From the NCBI RefSeq assembly GCF_009377235.1, contig NZ_VMNX01000072.1, forward strand, positions 1 through 39,794: a stretch of DNA of 39,794 nucleotides, in the 5' to 3' direction. The DNA comes from Streptomyces acidicola (lineage in GTDB: Bacteria > Actinomycetota > Actinomycetes > Streptomycetales > Streptomycetaceae). Within the stretch, counting starts at the first letter, position 1; each line of letters begins with the position of its first letter. The position numbers and the translations under genes are program-made. Positions 31,865 through 39,794 of this stretch are shown piece by piece. The notes beneath the pieces are model-generated. The model had not been told where the DNA came from and made no database searches. It saw only the letters and a list, made by a program, of their open reading frames with translations.

Positions 31865-32470
31865 TCACCGCCCTTCCTCGGCGCGGCGGGCGCGCAGGGC
31901 CCGCACCTTGTGGCGGTTGCCGCAGTGTTCCATGGAGCACCAGCGGCGCCGTCCGGGCCGTGAGGTGTCGACGTAGACGAGGTAGCAGCGCTCGCCGGCA
32001 CACATGCGGACGCGCTCGGCGTACGGCCCGGTGAGCAGCTCGACGGCATCGCGGGCGACGCTGGAGACGAGCTGCGTCCCGACGGCCACTCCCGCCCACA
32101 CACGCCGCTCGCCGTCGCCGACGATCGCGGGGACCAACGGCGGATGAGCGGCCGCCTCGTTGAGGACATCGAGATCCTCGCGGCCCCCGCCCTCCACACC
32201 GAACTCGGGCAACCCGCCGCGGATGCGCGCCACGACGACGCGGAACAGCGCGTCCCGGACCCGACGGGCGTACGCCACGTCCTGCTCCGTGACCTCCAGC
32301 GCGGGCGTGGGCGTGAGCCGCGACCGCTCGGCCCAGGCGACCAGATCGGCGGGCGCGTGGAGCACCTCGAACCTGCGGAAGGCACCCGGCCCTCCGGTGG
32401 TGAGCAGTTCGAGACAGAGGGCGCCGGGGTCGAACCGGAACGAGACCCCGGAGTGGGACCGCAGCACCAT
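31865..32470 (-). CDS. CGNR zinc-finger (ABATE-type) regulator
   Basis: The 201-residue protein has an N-terminal ABATE-like region (FRFDPGALCLELLTTGG) with predicted helices, and a C-terminal zinc finger with ligands in RMCAGERCYLVYVDTS and WCSMEHCGNRHKVRA, including the naming motif CGNR. These are presumed stress-responsive transcription regulators. ATG 32470 is used; a GTG at 32479 is also possible and neither has a strong ribosome site. It is divergent from the VOC gene across a dyad-containing 66-bp gap, so it likely controls that gene. Confidence 0.9.
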   Translation of the reverse strand: MVLRSHSGVSFRFDPGALCLELLTTGGPGAFRRFEVLHAPADLVAWAERSRLTPTPALEVTEQDVAYARRVRDALFRVVVARIRGGLPEFGVEGGGREDLDVLNEAAAHPPLVPAIVGDGERRVWAGVAVGTQLVSSVARDAVELLTGPYAERVRMCAGERCYLVYVDTSRPGRRRWCSMEHCGNRHKVRALRARRAEEGR

Positions 32471-32514
32471 CCCGGACACACGCAACAACCCCCGACCTGT
32501 GGACGACGAGCCTC

Positions 32515-32537
32515 TGTAACCAATATAACCAGTTACA
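32515..32537. promoter_or_regulatory. Shared operator/promoter of the CGNR and VOC genes
   Basis: TGTAAC (32515-32520) and GTTACA (32532-32537) are inverted arms around an AT-rich centre that also contains TATAAC (32524-32529). That -10-like word ends seven bases before the VOC ATG at 32537, suggesting a leaderless transcript. TATATT on the other strand can serve the CGNR gene. One bound protein could block both promoters. Confidence 0.5.
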
Positions 32538-32995
32538 TGAACGACGCTCTGCACTGGAAGCTGGTCATCGACACCCACGACGCCCGGACCATGGCGGACT
32601 TCTGGGCCGCGGCACTGAAGTACGAGGTGGAGGACGCGACCGCGCTCATCGACCACCTCCTGTCGACGGGCGACCTCCCCGAGGCTGCGGTCGCCGAGCA
32701 CGAGGGCCGCCGCGCCTTCCGGGGCTACGCGGCCGTACGCCACCCCGAGGACCCGTACGACTCGTTCACCGGCATCGGCAAGGGCCGTCGTCTGCTGTTC
32801 CAGGACGTCCCCGAGCCGAAAACGGTGAAGAACCGCCTGCACATCGACATCCACGCGAATGCCGGCGGCCGGGACGAGCTGGTCTCCCGCCTGGAGTCCC
32901 TGGGCGCGACCCGTGTCCGTGAGGTGGACAAGGGCCCCGCGGGCCACTGGTGGCTGATGCAGGACCCGGAAGGCAACGAGTTCTGCGTGGCGTGA
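32537..32995 (+). CDS. VOC (glyoxalase/bleomycin-resistance fold) family protein
   Basis: This 152-residue protein has two beta-alpha-beta3 modules. The first starts LHWKLVIDTHDARTMADFWA and the second LHIDIHANAGGRDELVSRLE, ending WWLMQDPEGNEFCV. The H and E of the canonical metal site (H in LHIDIHA, E in GNEFCV) are present. The fold covers glyoxalases, dioxygenases and drug-binding proteins, so the reaction is not shown. Expression is probably set by the divergent CGNR regulator. Confidence 0.88.
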   Translation: MNDALHWKLVIDTHDARTMADFWAAALKYEVEDATALIDHLLSTGDLPEAAVAEHEGRRAFRGYAAVRHPEDPYDSFTGIGKGRRLLFQDVPEPKTVKNRLHIDIHANAGGRDELVSRLESLGATRVREVDKGPAGHWWLMQDPEGNEFCVA

Positions 32996-33040
32996 CAGCA
33001 GGGCGGGGACGCCAGGGCCGCCAGGGCGGGGGCGCGGGCG

Positions 33041-33628
33041 TCAGGCCTTCAGACCCCGCAGCAGCAGGTCCACCACGGCGTCGAATTCCGCCTCTGTCCC
33101 GGGCTGTTCCCACTCGGGGGCGTAGCGCGGGTCGTGGAAGCGGCGTGAGGCGTGGAAGAGGGCGCGGGCGGTGGCGTCCGGGTCGTCGGTGCTGAAGGTG
33201 CCGGCTTCGACGCCCGCCTGGACCATCCGCCTCAACTGGCCTGTCAGTTCGGCCAGGTGCTCGCCCACCGCCCCACCGCTCTCCTCGGTCAGGACCATGT
33301 ACGTGGCGAAGAGCTCGGGGTCGTCACCGGCCTTGCGGCGCTTGGCCGCGAAGAGAGCGGTGAACCAGTCGCGCAGCCGGGCCTCCGGGTCGCGGTCCTC
33401 GGCGACGATGCCGGAGAGGGAGTCGGATGTACGGTCCAGCCAGCGCTTCGTCACCGCCTCCCGCAGCGCCGCCTTCGTACTGAAGTGCCGGTAGACACTG
33501 CCGTGGCTGACTCCGAGCGCGCGGGCCACGTCCACCACGGTCGCCTTGGCGGGGCCGTGGCGGCGCAGCACCTCCTCGGTCGCTTCGAGGATGCGCTCGG
33601 CGGTCAGGGTCTGCGGGGTCGGTGTCAT
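33041..33628 (-). CDS. TetR/AcrR-family repressor
   Basis: This 195-residue protein has an N-terminal helix-turn-helix (about 10-55; TVVDVARALGVSHGSVYRHFSTKAALREAV) and a helical ligand domain ending in LLRGLKA. The gene starts 26 bp after the aldo/keto reductase stop and is transcribed in the same direction, so they form an operon. The perfect inverted repeat at 34735-34770, upstream of that operon, is its best candidate operator, giving negative autoregulation. The inducer is unknown and could be a carbonyl or quinone substrate of the reductase. Confidence 0.92.
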   Translation of the reverse strand: MTPTPQTLTAERILEATEEVLRRHGPAKATVVDVARALGVSHGSVYRHFSTKAALREAVTKRWLDRTSDSLSGIVAEDRDPEARLRDWFTALFAAKRRKAGDDPELFATYMVLTEESGGAVGEHLAELTGQLRRMVQAGVEAGTFSTDDPDATARALFHASRRFHDPRYAPEWEQPGTEAEFDAVVDLLLRGLKA

Positions 33629-33654
33629 GAGAGAGACCGTACCGGGAGGGCCGG

Positions 33655-34659
33655 TCAGCGCTCGCTGTCGAGCGTCGCCATCTGCGCCGCCGCGTAGCGG
33701 TCGCCCGCCGCCGAGTCGGCCGGAACCGCCGCCTCGATGGCCGCCAGGTCCGCGTCGTCCAGCGTCACGTCCAGCGCGCCCAGCGACTCGGTCAGCCGCT
33801 CCCGGGTGCGGGCGCCGATCAGCGGCACGATGTCCTCGCCCCGTGAGAGCACCCAGGCGATGGCGATCTGCGCGACGCTGACGCCCTTCTGCTCGGCGAT
33901 CTTGCGCAGGGACTCGACGAGGTCGAGGTTGTGGTCGAGGTTCTCGCCCTGGAAACGGGGGGAGTGGGAGCGGAAGTCGTTCGCGGCCAGCTGCCGGTCG
34001 CGGGTGTAGTGCCCGGAGATCAGACCACGGGACAGCACGCCGTACGCCGTGATGGAGATGCCCAGCTCACGGGTGGTCGGCAGGATGCTCTGCTCCAGGC
34101 CCCGCGAGATGAGCGAGTACTCGATCTGGAGGTCCACGACAGGGGCGGTGGCGGCGGCCCGCCGGATGGTGTCGGCGCCGACCTCGCTCAGTCCGATGTG
34201 CCGCACGTATCCCTTCTCCACCAGCTCCGCGATGGCGCCGACCGTCTCCTCGATCGGCACGCCGGGGTCGATCCGGGCGATCCGGTAGACGTCGATGTGG
34301 TCCACGCCGAGGCGCTGGAGCGAGTAGGCGGCGAAGTTCTTCACTGCGGCCGGTCGTCCATCGACACCACCCCACTCACCGTCCGGGCCCCGCAGCGCCC
34401 CGAACTTGACGCTGGTGAGCGCCTGTTCGCGCCGCGCCGCCGGAGCGGACCGCAGGGCCTCGCCGATCAGCATCTCGTTGTGGCCCATGCCGTAGAAGTC
34501 GCCGGTGTCGAGCAGGGTCACGCCCGCTTCGAGCGCGGCGTGGATGGTCGCGATGGATTCGGCCCGGTCCGCGGTGCCGTACAGCGCGGACATGCCCATG
34601 CAGCCGAGGCCGAGGGCGGAGACCTGGGGGCCGGTGGTGCCGAGGGGACGGGTTTGCAT
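33655..34659 (-). CDS. Aldo/keto reductase
   Basis: The 334-residue NADPH-dependent TIM-barrel protein starts MQTRPLGTTGPQVSALGLG. Catalytic Asp and Tyr are in LLDTGDFYGMGHNE (D and Y), and Lys in TSVKFGA. The usual tetrad His of the Y-x-x-H motif is not present: the segment reads IDVYRIARIDP. This substitution is found in a common actinobacterial subgroup, so the protein may still be active with altered specificity. AAGGAG lies upstream of the ATG at 34659. First gene of an operon with tetR. Confidence 0.93.
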   Translation of the reverse strand: MQTRPLGTTGPQVSALGLGCMGMSALYGTADRAESIATIHAALEAGVTLLDTGDFYGMGHNEMLIGEALRSAPAARREQALTSVKFGALRGPDGEWGGVDGRPAAVKNFAAYSLQRLGVDHIDVYRIARIDPGVPIEETVGAIAELVEKGYVRHIGLSEVGADTIRRAAATAPVVDLQIEYSLISRGLEQSILPTTRELGISITAYGVLSRGLISGHYTRDRQLAANDFRSHSPRFQGENLDHNLDLVESLRKIAEQKGVSVAQIAIAWVLSRGEDIVPLIGARTRERLTESLGALDVTLDDADLAAIEAAVPADSAAGDRYAAAQMATLDSER

Positions 34660-34734
34660 GAGGGCTCCTTGGGATGTCGTGAACCGTGGGCCGTGTGCGG
34701 CACGCGCCCACGGTGCCGTACGCCCACCCTGACA

Positions 34735-34770
34735 TGACAGCTGACAGATTTCAATATCTGTCAGCTGTCA
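34735..34770. promoter_or_regulatory. Perfect 15-bp inverted repeat, candidate TetR operator
   Basis: TGACAGCTGACAGAT (34735-34749) and ATCTGTCAGCTGTCA (34756-34770) are exact inverted copies with a 6-bp AT spacer. Each arm contains TGACAG twice, so four half-sites are present. It lies 76 bp before the reductase start, in the promoter zone. Two TetR dimers could bind. Confidence 0.75.
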
Positions 34771-34831
34771 GCCGCCGGGCCTCCTCTGCCATGCGCCATC
34801 CGCCCGCATACGGGGACCCGTAAAAACGACA

Positions 34832-34863
34832 GTTCCCCGTACCCCGGCCGGGGTACGGGGAAC
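34832..34863 (-). terminator. Rho-independent terminator of glyS
   Basis: A perfect 32-bp palindrome (16-bp arms) lies 30 bp after the glyS stop. On the minus strand it is followed by TGTCGTTTTTA, a true T-run. A smaller hairpin (CCGGCCG...CGGCCGG, 34866-34885) precedes it. Confidence 0.9.
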
Positions 34864-34892
34864 AGCCGGCCGCTCGTACGGCCGGAAGGTTC

Positions 34893-36272
<1,380 letters not shown>

Positions 36273-36353
36273 GGTGCTCTCTTCATTACGACGACGGGCG
36301 ACGAAGCGGATGCGCTCCTGGAGGGAAGCGATGCGCCTCAGAGCGAATGCTTC

Positions 36354-36384
36354 AGGTTACCGGCGGGGGCTCCCCTCCAATCAA
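36354..36384 (-). promoter_or_regulatory. glyS: Possible glyS promoter
   Basis: On the minus strand TTGATT (36384-36379) and TAACCT (36359-36354) are 19 bp apart, slightly wide for the main sigma factor. They would give a leader of about 75 nt. No T-box elements were recognised in it. Confidence 0.3.
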
Positions 36385-36463
36385 ATCGGTTCGGTCAGGA
36401 GGTAGAACAAAACGGTCACCCAGCCCTCACCTCGGCCTTACCCAAAGCCTCACCCAGGGCTTG

Positions 36464-36501
36464 TTGACAATCATTTCCATCTTTGCTGAAAATGACTGTC
36501 A
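36464..36501 (+). promoter_or_regulatory. Two Zur boxes and leaderless promoter of znuACB-zur
   Basis: TGACAAT-C-ATTTCCA (36465-36479) and TGAAAAT-G-ACTGTCA (36487-36501) both fit the 7-1-7 Zur consensus (TGAAAATGATTTTCA-like). Their centres are 22 bp apart, two helical turns. Box 1 covers a perfect -35 (TTGACA, 36464-36469). Box 2 covers GAAAAT at 36488-36493, a -10-like word 18 bp downstream and seven bases before ATG 36501. Zinc-loaded Zur would block the promoter completely. Confidence 0.8.
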
Positions 36502-37487
36502 TGAACGTAGTACGACGACAGCGTCGAAACCGGCGACACCGGCGACACCTCATATCCGGGACCGCGGTCGCGGCGGCCACCGCCCTCGGCCTCGGCACCC
36601 TCACTGCATGCTCGGACACGTCCGCCGCGGGCAACACGGACAAGTTCGACGTCGTGGCGTCGTTCTACCCCATGGCCTACCTCGCCGAGCAGATCGGCGG
36701 GAAGTACGTCCACGTCACCACCCTCACCGAACCCGGCCAGGAGCCGCACGACCTGGAGATCAGCGCCCGGCAGACCGCGCAGCTCCAGGAGTCGGACGCC
36801 ATTCTCTACCTCAAGGGCCTCCAGCCGTCCGTCGACGACGCCGTCGCCCAGTCCGGGGTCAAGACGAAGATCGACGCCACCACACTGACCTCCCTGGAGA
36901 AGCACGGCACCGAGGTCGGCGGCCACGCTGCCGAGCACGACCACGAGCACGGCGAGGAGGCGGGCGGCAAGGACCCCCACATCTGGCTCGACCCGGTGAA
37001 GTACGCCGAGGTCGCCAAGGGCGTCGGCGCCGCCTTCGAGAAGGCCGACCCGGACCACGCGGACGTCTACAAGACGAACACCGAGGCCCTGGTCGAGAAG
37101 CTCGGCGCCCTGGACTCCCAGTTCGACAGCGGCCTGAAGAACACCAGGACCAGGGTCTTCATCACCACCCACGCCGCCTTCGGCTATCTCGCCGAGCGCT
37201 ACGGCCTGACCGAAGAGGCCATCGCCGGCCTCGACCCGGAGTCGGAGCCCAGTGCCGCCCGCGTGAAGGATCTTGAGAAGATGGCCAAGGCCGACGGGGT
37301 CTCCACCGTCTTCTACGAGACCCTCGTCAGCGACAAGACCGCGAAGACCCTCGCGAAGGACTCGAACCTGAAGACGGACGTGCTCGACCCCATCGAGGGC
37401 ATCACGTCCAAGTCCCGAGGCGACGACTACATCCAGGTCATGGAAGCCAACCTCAAGGCGCTGCAGACCGCACTGGGCGCCAAGTGA
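36501..37487 (+). CDS. znuA: Zinc ABC transporter substrate-binding lipoprotein ZnuA
   Basis: This 328-residue extracellular lipoprotein has a very basic N-terminus, a hydrophobic stretch and the lipobox LTAC (C37). The cluster A-I domains follow with metal-ligand His in EPGQEPHDLE, in KDPHIWLDP and in TTHAAFGYLAERYG. Between the first two lies the His/Glu-rich loop HAAEHDHEHGEE, typical of zinc-specific rather than manganese-specific members. The start at 36501 is preferred because candidates at 36483 and 36492 lie inside the -10/Zur region. It begins the zinc operon. Confidence 0.95.
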   Translation: MNVVRRQRRNRRHRRHLISGTAVAAATALGLGTLTACSDTSAAGNTDKFDVVASFYPMAYLAEQIGGKYVHVTTLTEPGQEPHDLEISARQTAQLQESDAILYLKGLQPSVDDAVAQSGVKTKIDATTLTSLEKHGTEVGGHAAEHDHEHGEEAGGKDPHIWLDPVKYAEVAKGVGAAFEKADPDHADVYKTNTEALVEKLGALDSQFDSGLKNTRTRVFITTHAAFGYLAERYGLTEEAIAGLDPESEPSAARVKDLEKMAKADGVSTVFYETLVSDKTAKTLAKDSNLKTDVLDPIEGITSKSRGDDYIQVMEANLKALQTALGAK

Positions 37488-37507
37488 CCTCTGTGGAGGA
37501 CGCAGGC

Positions 37508-38305
37508 ATGAGCGACGAACCCGCCACCGAGCCCGTCATATCCGAGCCCGTCATCTCCCTGCGAGGTGTCCGCGCCGAACTGGGCTCGCGCACCGTCCTG
37601 CGCGGCATCGACCTCTCCGTGCACCGCGGCGAGGTCGTCGCGCTGCTCGGCGCCAACGGCTCCGGCAAGTCCACGGCCATACGCAGCGTCATCGGCCAGG
37701 TACCGGTCAGCGACGGCGCCATCGAGATCTTCGGCACTCCGCGTGCCCGTTTCTCCGACTGGAAGCGGGTCGGGTACGTGCCGCAGCGCACCACGGCCGC
37801 GGGCGGCGTCCCGGCCACGGTGACCGAGGTCGTCGCCTCGGGCCGCCTCTCCCGGGCCCGCTTCGGCATCCTCCGCAAGGCCGACCACGAGGCCGTACGA
37901 AGGGCTCTGGCACTGGTCGGCATGGCGGACCGGGCGAAGGACTCCGTGAACGCCTTGTCCGGGGGCCAGCACCAGCGCGTCCTGATCGCCCGCGCCCTCG
38001 CCTGTGAACCCGAGTTGCTGATCATGGACGAGCCCATGGCGGGCGTCGACCTCGCCAGCCAGGAGGTGCTCGCCGAAACCCTGCGCAAGCAGGTGGGCGA
38101 GGGCACGACCGTCCTGCTCGTCCTGCACGAACTCGGCCCCCTGGAGCCGCTGATCGACCGCGCGGTCGTCCTGCGCGACGGCTGCGTCCTGCACGACGGA
38201 CCGCCCCCCAAGGCGGTCGGCCAGCATGCCCTGCCCGGCCACGACCACGTCCACCCGCACGCGGCTCCCGGAGCGGAACCGGTCCGTACGGGCCTGCTGA
38301 GCTGA
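37508..38305 (+). CDS. znuC: Zinc ABC transporter ATPase ZnuC
   Basis: This 265-residue ATPase powers zinc import. It has Walker A GANGSGKST, Q-loop VGYVPQRT, signature LSGGQHQR, Walker B LLIMDEPMAG and H-loop LVLHE. The C-terminus is His-rich (GQHALPGHDHVHPHAA), which may sense or hold zinc. ATG 37508 has GGAGGA seven bases upstream; an in-frame GTG at 37484 overlaps the znuA stop but lacks a ribosome site. Second gene of the operon. Confidence 0.95.
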   Translation: MSDEPATEPVISEPVISLRGVRAELGSRTVLRGIDLSVHRGEVVALLGANGSGKSTAIRSVIGQVPVSDGAIEIFGTPRARFSDWKRVGYVPQRTTAAGGVPATVTEVVASGRLSRARFGILRKADHEAVRRALALVGMADRAKDSVNALSGGQHQRVLIARALACEPELLIMDEPMAGVDLASQEVLAETLRKQVGEGTTVLLVLHELGPLEPLIDRAVVLRDGCVLHDGPPPKAVGQHALPGHDHVHPHAAPGAEPVRTGLLS

Positions 38306-38319
38306 GAAGGCACCGAATC

Positions 38320-39261
38320 ATGGAACTCCTGAACTACGCCTTCATGCAGCGGGCCCTGCTCGCCGCCGTCCTCGTCGGCATCACCGCGCCCGCCATCGGC
38401 ATCTACCTCGTCCAGCGCCGCCAGGCCCTGATGGGCGACGGCATCGGCCACGTGGCGATGACGGGCGTCGGCCTCGGCTTCCTGCTGTCGTGGTCCCCGG
38501 TGTGGATGGCGACGCTGGTGTCCGTCCTGGGCGCGGTGCTGATGGAACTCATCCGCTGGTACGGCAGGACGCGCGGCGACATCGCGCTGGCGATGCTCTT
38601 CTACGGGGGCATGGCGGGCGGAGTGATGTTCATCAACCTCGCGCCGACGGGCTCGAACGCCAACCTGACGTCGTACCTCTTCGGCTCGCTGTCGACGGTG
38701 TCGCAGTCGGACGTGACGGCGATCTGCCTGCTGGCGGCGTTCGTGGTGCTGGTGACGATCGGGCTGCGCCGCCAGCTGTTCGCGGTGAGCCAGGACGAGG
38801 AGTTCGCCCGGGTCACGGGCCTGCCGGTGCGGGCGCTGAACCTGCTCACGGCGGTCACGGCGGCCGTGACGGTGACCGTGGCGATGCGGGTGGTCGGACT
38901 GCTGCTGGTCTCGGCGTTGATGGTGGTGCCCGTGGCGGCGGCCCAGCAGCTCAGCCGGAGCTTCGCGGCGACGTTCGCGGTCGCGGTGGCCATCGGCGTC
39001 ACGGTGACGCTCAGCGGTACGGTGACCTCGTACTACCAGGACGTGCCGCCGGGGGCGACGATCGTGCTGCTGACCATCGCCGCGTTCCTGCTGCTCACGG
39101 CGCTGGCGGCGCCGCTGGCGCGGCGGCGGGCGCGGGTACTGGAACATGCCGGGGGCGACCCGGCGGAGTGTGTGATCCCCGAGACGGGCAAGGAGACGGG
39201 ACGGGCGACGGTCCCGGCCGGCCGCGCTTCCCGGAACGGTACGGAGGGGATCGGCGCCTGA
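38320..39261 (+). CDS. znuB: Zinc ABC transporter permease ZnuB
   Basis: The 313-residue integral membrane protein has about eight to nine segments of the ABC-3 family. The start region (LLAAVLVGITAPAIGIYLVQRRQALMGDGIGH) carries the conserved glycine-rich loop with Asp and His that meets ZnuC. The C-terminal tail (from about residue 268) is polar and disordered. It begins 14 bp after znuC with AGAAGG upstream. Transport of zinc is inferred from the operon and ZnuA. Confidence 0.95.
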   Translation: MELLNYAFMQRALLAAVLVGITAPAIGIYLVQRRQALMGDGIGHVAMTGVGLGFLLSWSPVWMATLVSVLGAVLMELIRWYGRTRGDIALAMLFYGGMAGGVMFINLAPTGSNANLTSYLFGSLSTVSQSDVTAICLLAAFVVLVTIGLRRQLFAVSQDEEFARVTGLPVRALNLLTAVTAAVTVTVAMRVVGLLLVSALMVVPVAAAQQLSRSFAATFAVAVAIGVTVTLSGTVTSYYQDVPPGATIVLLTIAAFLLLTALAAPLARRRARVLEHAGGDPAECVIPETGKETGRATVPAGRASRNGTEGIGA

Positions 39262-39320
39262 CTCCCCTCTGTCCGGGCTGGCACAATGGCCCGGCAAGGC
39301 GCAGACGTGAGGAGGCAACG

Positions 39321-39737
39321 GTGACGACCGCTGGACCCGTACGGGGTCGGTCCACTCGGCAGCGTGCGGCCGTGGCGGCGGCGCTCGACGAGGTCGACGA
39401 GTTCCGCAGCGCGCAGGATCTCCACGACATGCTCAAGCACAAGGGCGACTCGGTCGGACTGACCACCGTGTACCGCACGTTGCAGTCCCTGGCCGACGCG
39501 GGCGAGGTGGACGTGCTGCGCACCTCCGACGGCGAGTCGGTGTACCGCCGGTGCTCCACGGGTGAGCACCACCACCATCTCGTCTGCCGGGTCTGCGGCA
39601 AGGCCGTCGAGGTCGAGGGGCCCGCGGTGGAGAAGTGGGCGGACGCGATCGCGGCGGAGCACGGATTCGTGAACGTGGCGCACACGGTGGAGATCTTCGG
39701 CACGTGCGCCGACTGTGCGGGTGCCTCCGGCGGTTGA
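39321..39737 (+). CDS. zur: Zinc uptake regulator Zur (Fur family)
   Basis: This 138-residue repressor binds Zur boxes when zinc is plentiful. It has an N-terminal winged helix (about 10-80; GLTTVYRTLQSLADAGEVDVL), metal ligands in HHHHLVCRVCG and the second structural pair in CADC at the C-terminus. GTG 39321 has AGGAGG six bases upstream. It follows znuB by 59 bp, so it is probably co-transcribed with its own targets, giving autoregulation through the boxes at 36465-36501. A separate weak promoter in the 59-bp gap is possible. Confidence 0.95.
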   Translation: MTTAGPVRGRSTRQRAAVAAALDEVDEFRSAQDLHDMLKHKGDSVGLTTVYRTLQSLADAGEVDVLRTSDGESVYRRCSTGEHHHHLVCRVCGKAVEVEGPAVEKWADAIAAEHGFVNVAHTVEIFGTCADCAGASGG

Positions 39738-39750
39738 GCGGTTGGCGAGT

Positions 39751-39792
39751 GCCTGCCTTCCCTGGGGGCTGCCGCACCCACGGAAGGCAGGC
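39751..39792 (+). terminator. Terminator after zur
   Basis: GCCTGCCTTCC (39751-39761) pairs perfectly with GGAAGGCAGGC (39782-39792) around a 20-nt loop, 13 bp after the zur stop. It ends the zinc operon. Confidence 0.8.
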
Positions 39793-39794
39793 CC

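Noticed and set aside
36273..36463. T-box leader of glyS
   Set aside because: No specifier stem or antiterminator bulge (TGGN region) recognised, and the leader seems too short.

Overview
The window is about 70% G+C or higher, with codon third positions almost all G or C, GTG starts, Tat and lipoprotein signals and typical actinobacterial families. It is chromosomal Streptomyces-type DNA. From memory, the gene content and order (nirBD, ppdK, glyS, znuACB-zur) match the S. coelicolor neighbourhood around SCO2485-SCO2508; no search was run. No tRNA, rRNA, CRISPR array, transposase or phage gene was seen. About 27 protein genes were accepted.

Layout. 1-6116: a class F sortase, a TSUP-family anion permease (minus strand), and a nitrite-assimilation operon (FAD reductase, nirB, nirD) behind a candidate GlnR site. 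6196-12139: a two-component pair (minus strand) divergent from a translationally coupled beta-carbonic anhydrase and SulP bicarbonate/anion transporter. The response regulator has a 226-residue repeat-rich linker, the transporter has a long Trp-motif N-terminal tail, and the shared intergenic region carries an imperfect tandem duplication. This is the most unusual part of the window. 12174-15396: a strong hairpin, a small heat-shock-protein remnant, then a sugar-acid module (MFS permease, 19-codon overlapping mini-ORF, enolase-superfamily dehydratase) that looks like an accessory insertion. 15412-20652 (minus strand): a Tat-exported PhoX/DUF839 protein containing a dispersed palindromic repeat, an SDR, and pyruvate phosphate dikinase with a dyad-rich leader. 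21106-25951: a ROK regulator divergent from two coupled (alpha/alpha)6-type glycosidases. 26053-32995: DusB-like tRNA-dihydrouridine synthase, two DHA2-type drug exporters, a MmyB-like regulator, a small C2H2-like protein, and a CGNR regulator divergent from a VOC protein. 33041-39792: an aldo/keto reductase-tetR operon behind a perfect 15-bp inverted repeat, glyS, and the zinc-uptake operon znuACB-zur behind two Zur boxes.

How the parts fit. Three nutrient systems can be read with confidence: nitrite to ammonium (nirBD), zinc uptake with its own repressor, and pyruvate/PEP interconversion (ppdK). The carbonic anhydrase-SulP pair is best read as CO2/bicarbonate supply for carboxylations, and the divergent two-component system is its likely regulator. 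Several drug- or stress-type modules pair a regulator with a divergent or co-transcribed effector and have recognisable dyads between them. A recurring oddity is in-frame tandem repeats (9-18 bp periods) in at least six genes, placed at termini or linkers rather than inside folded domains.
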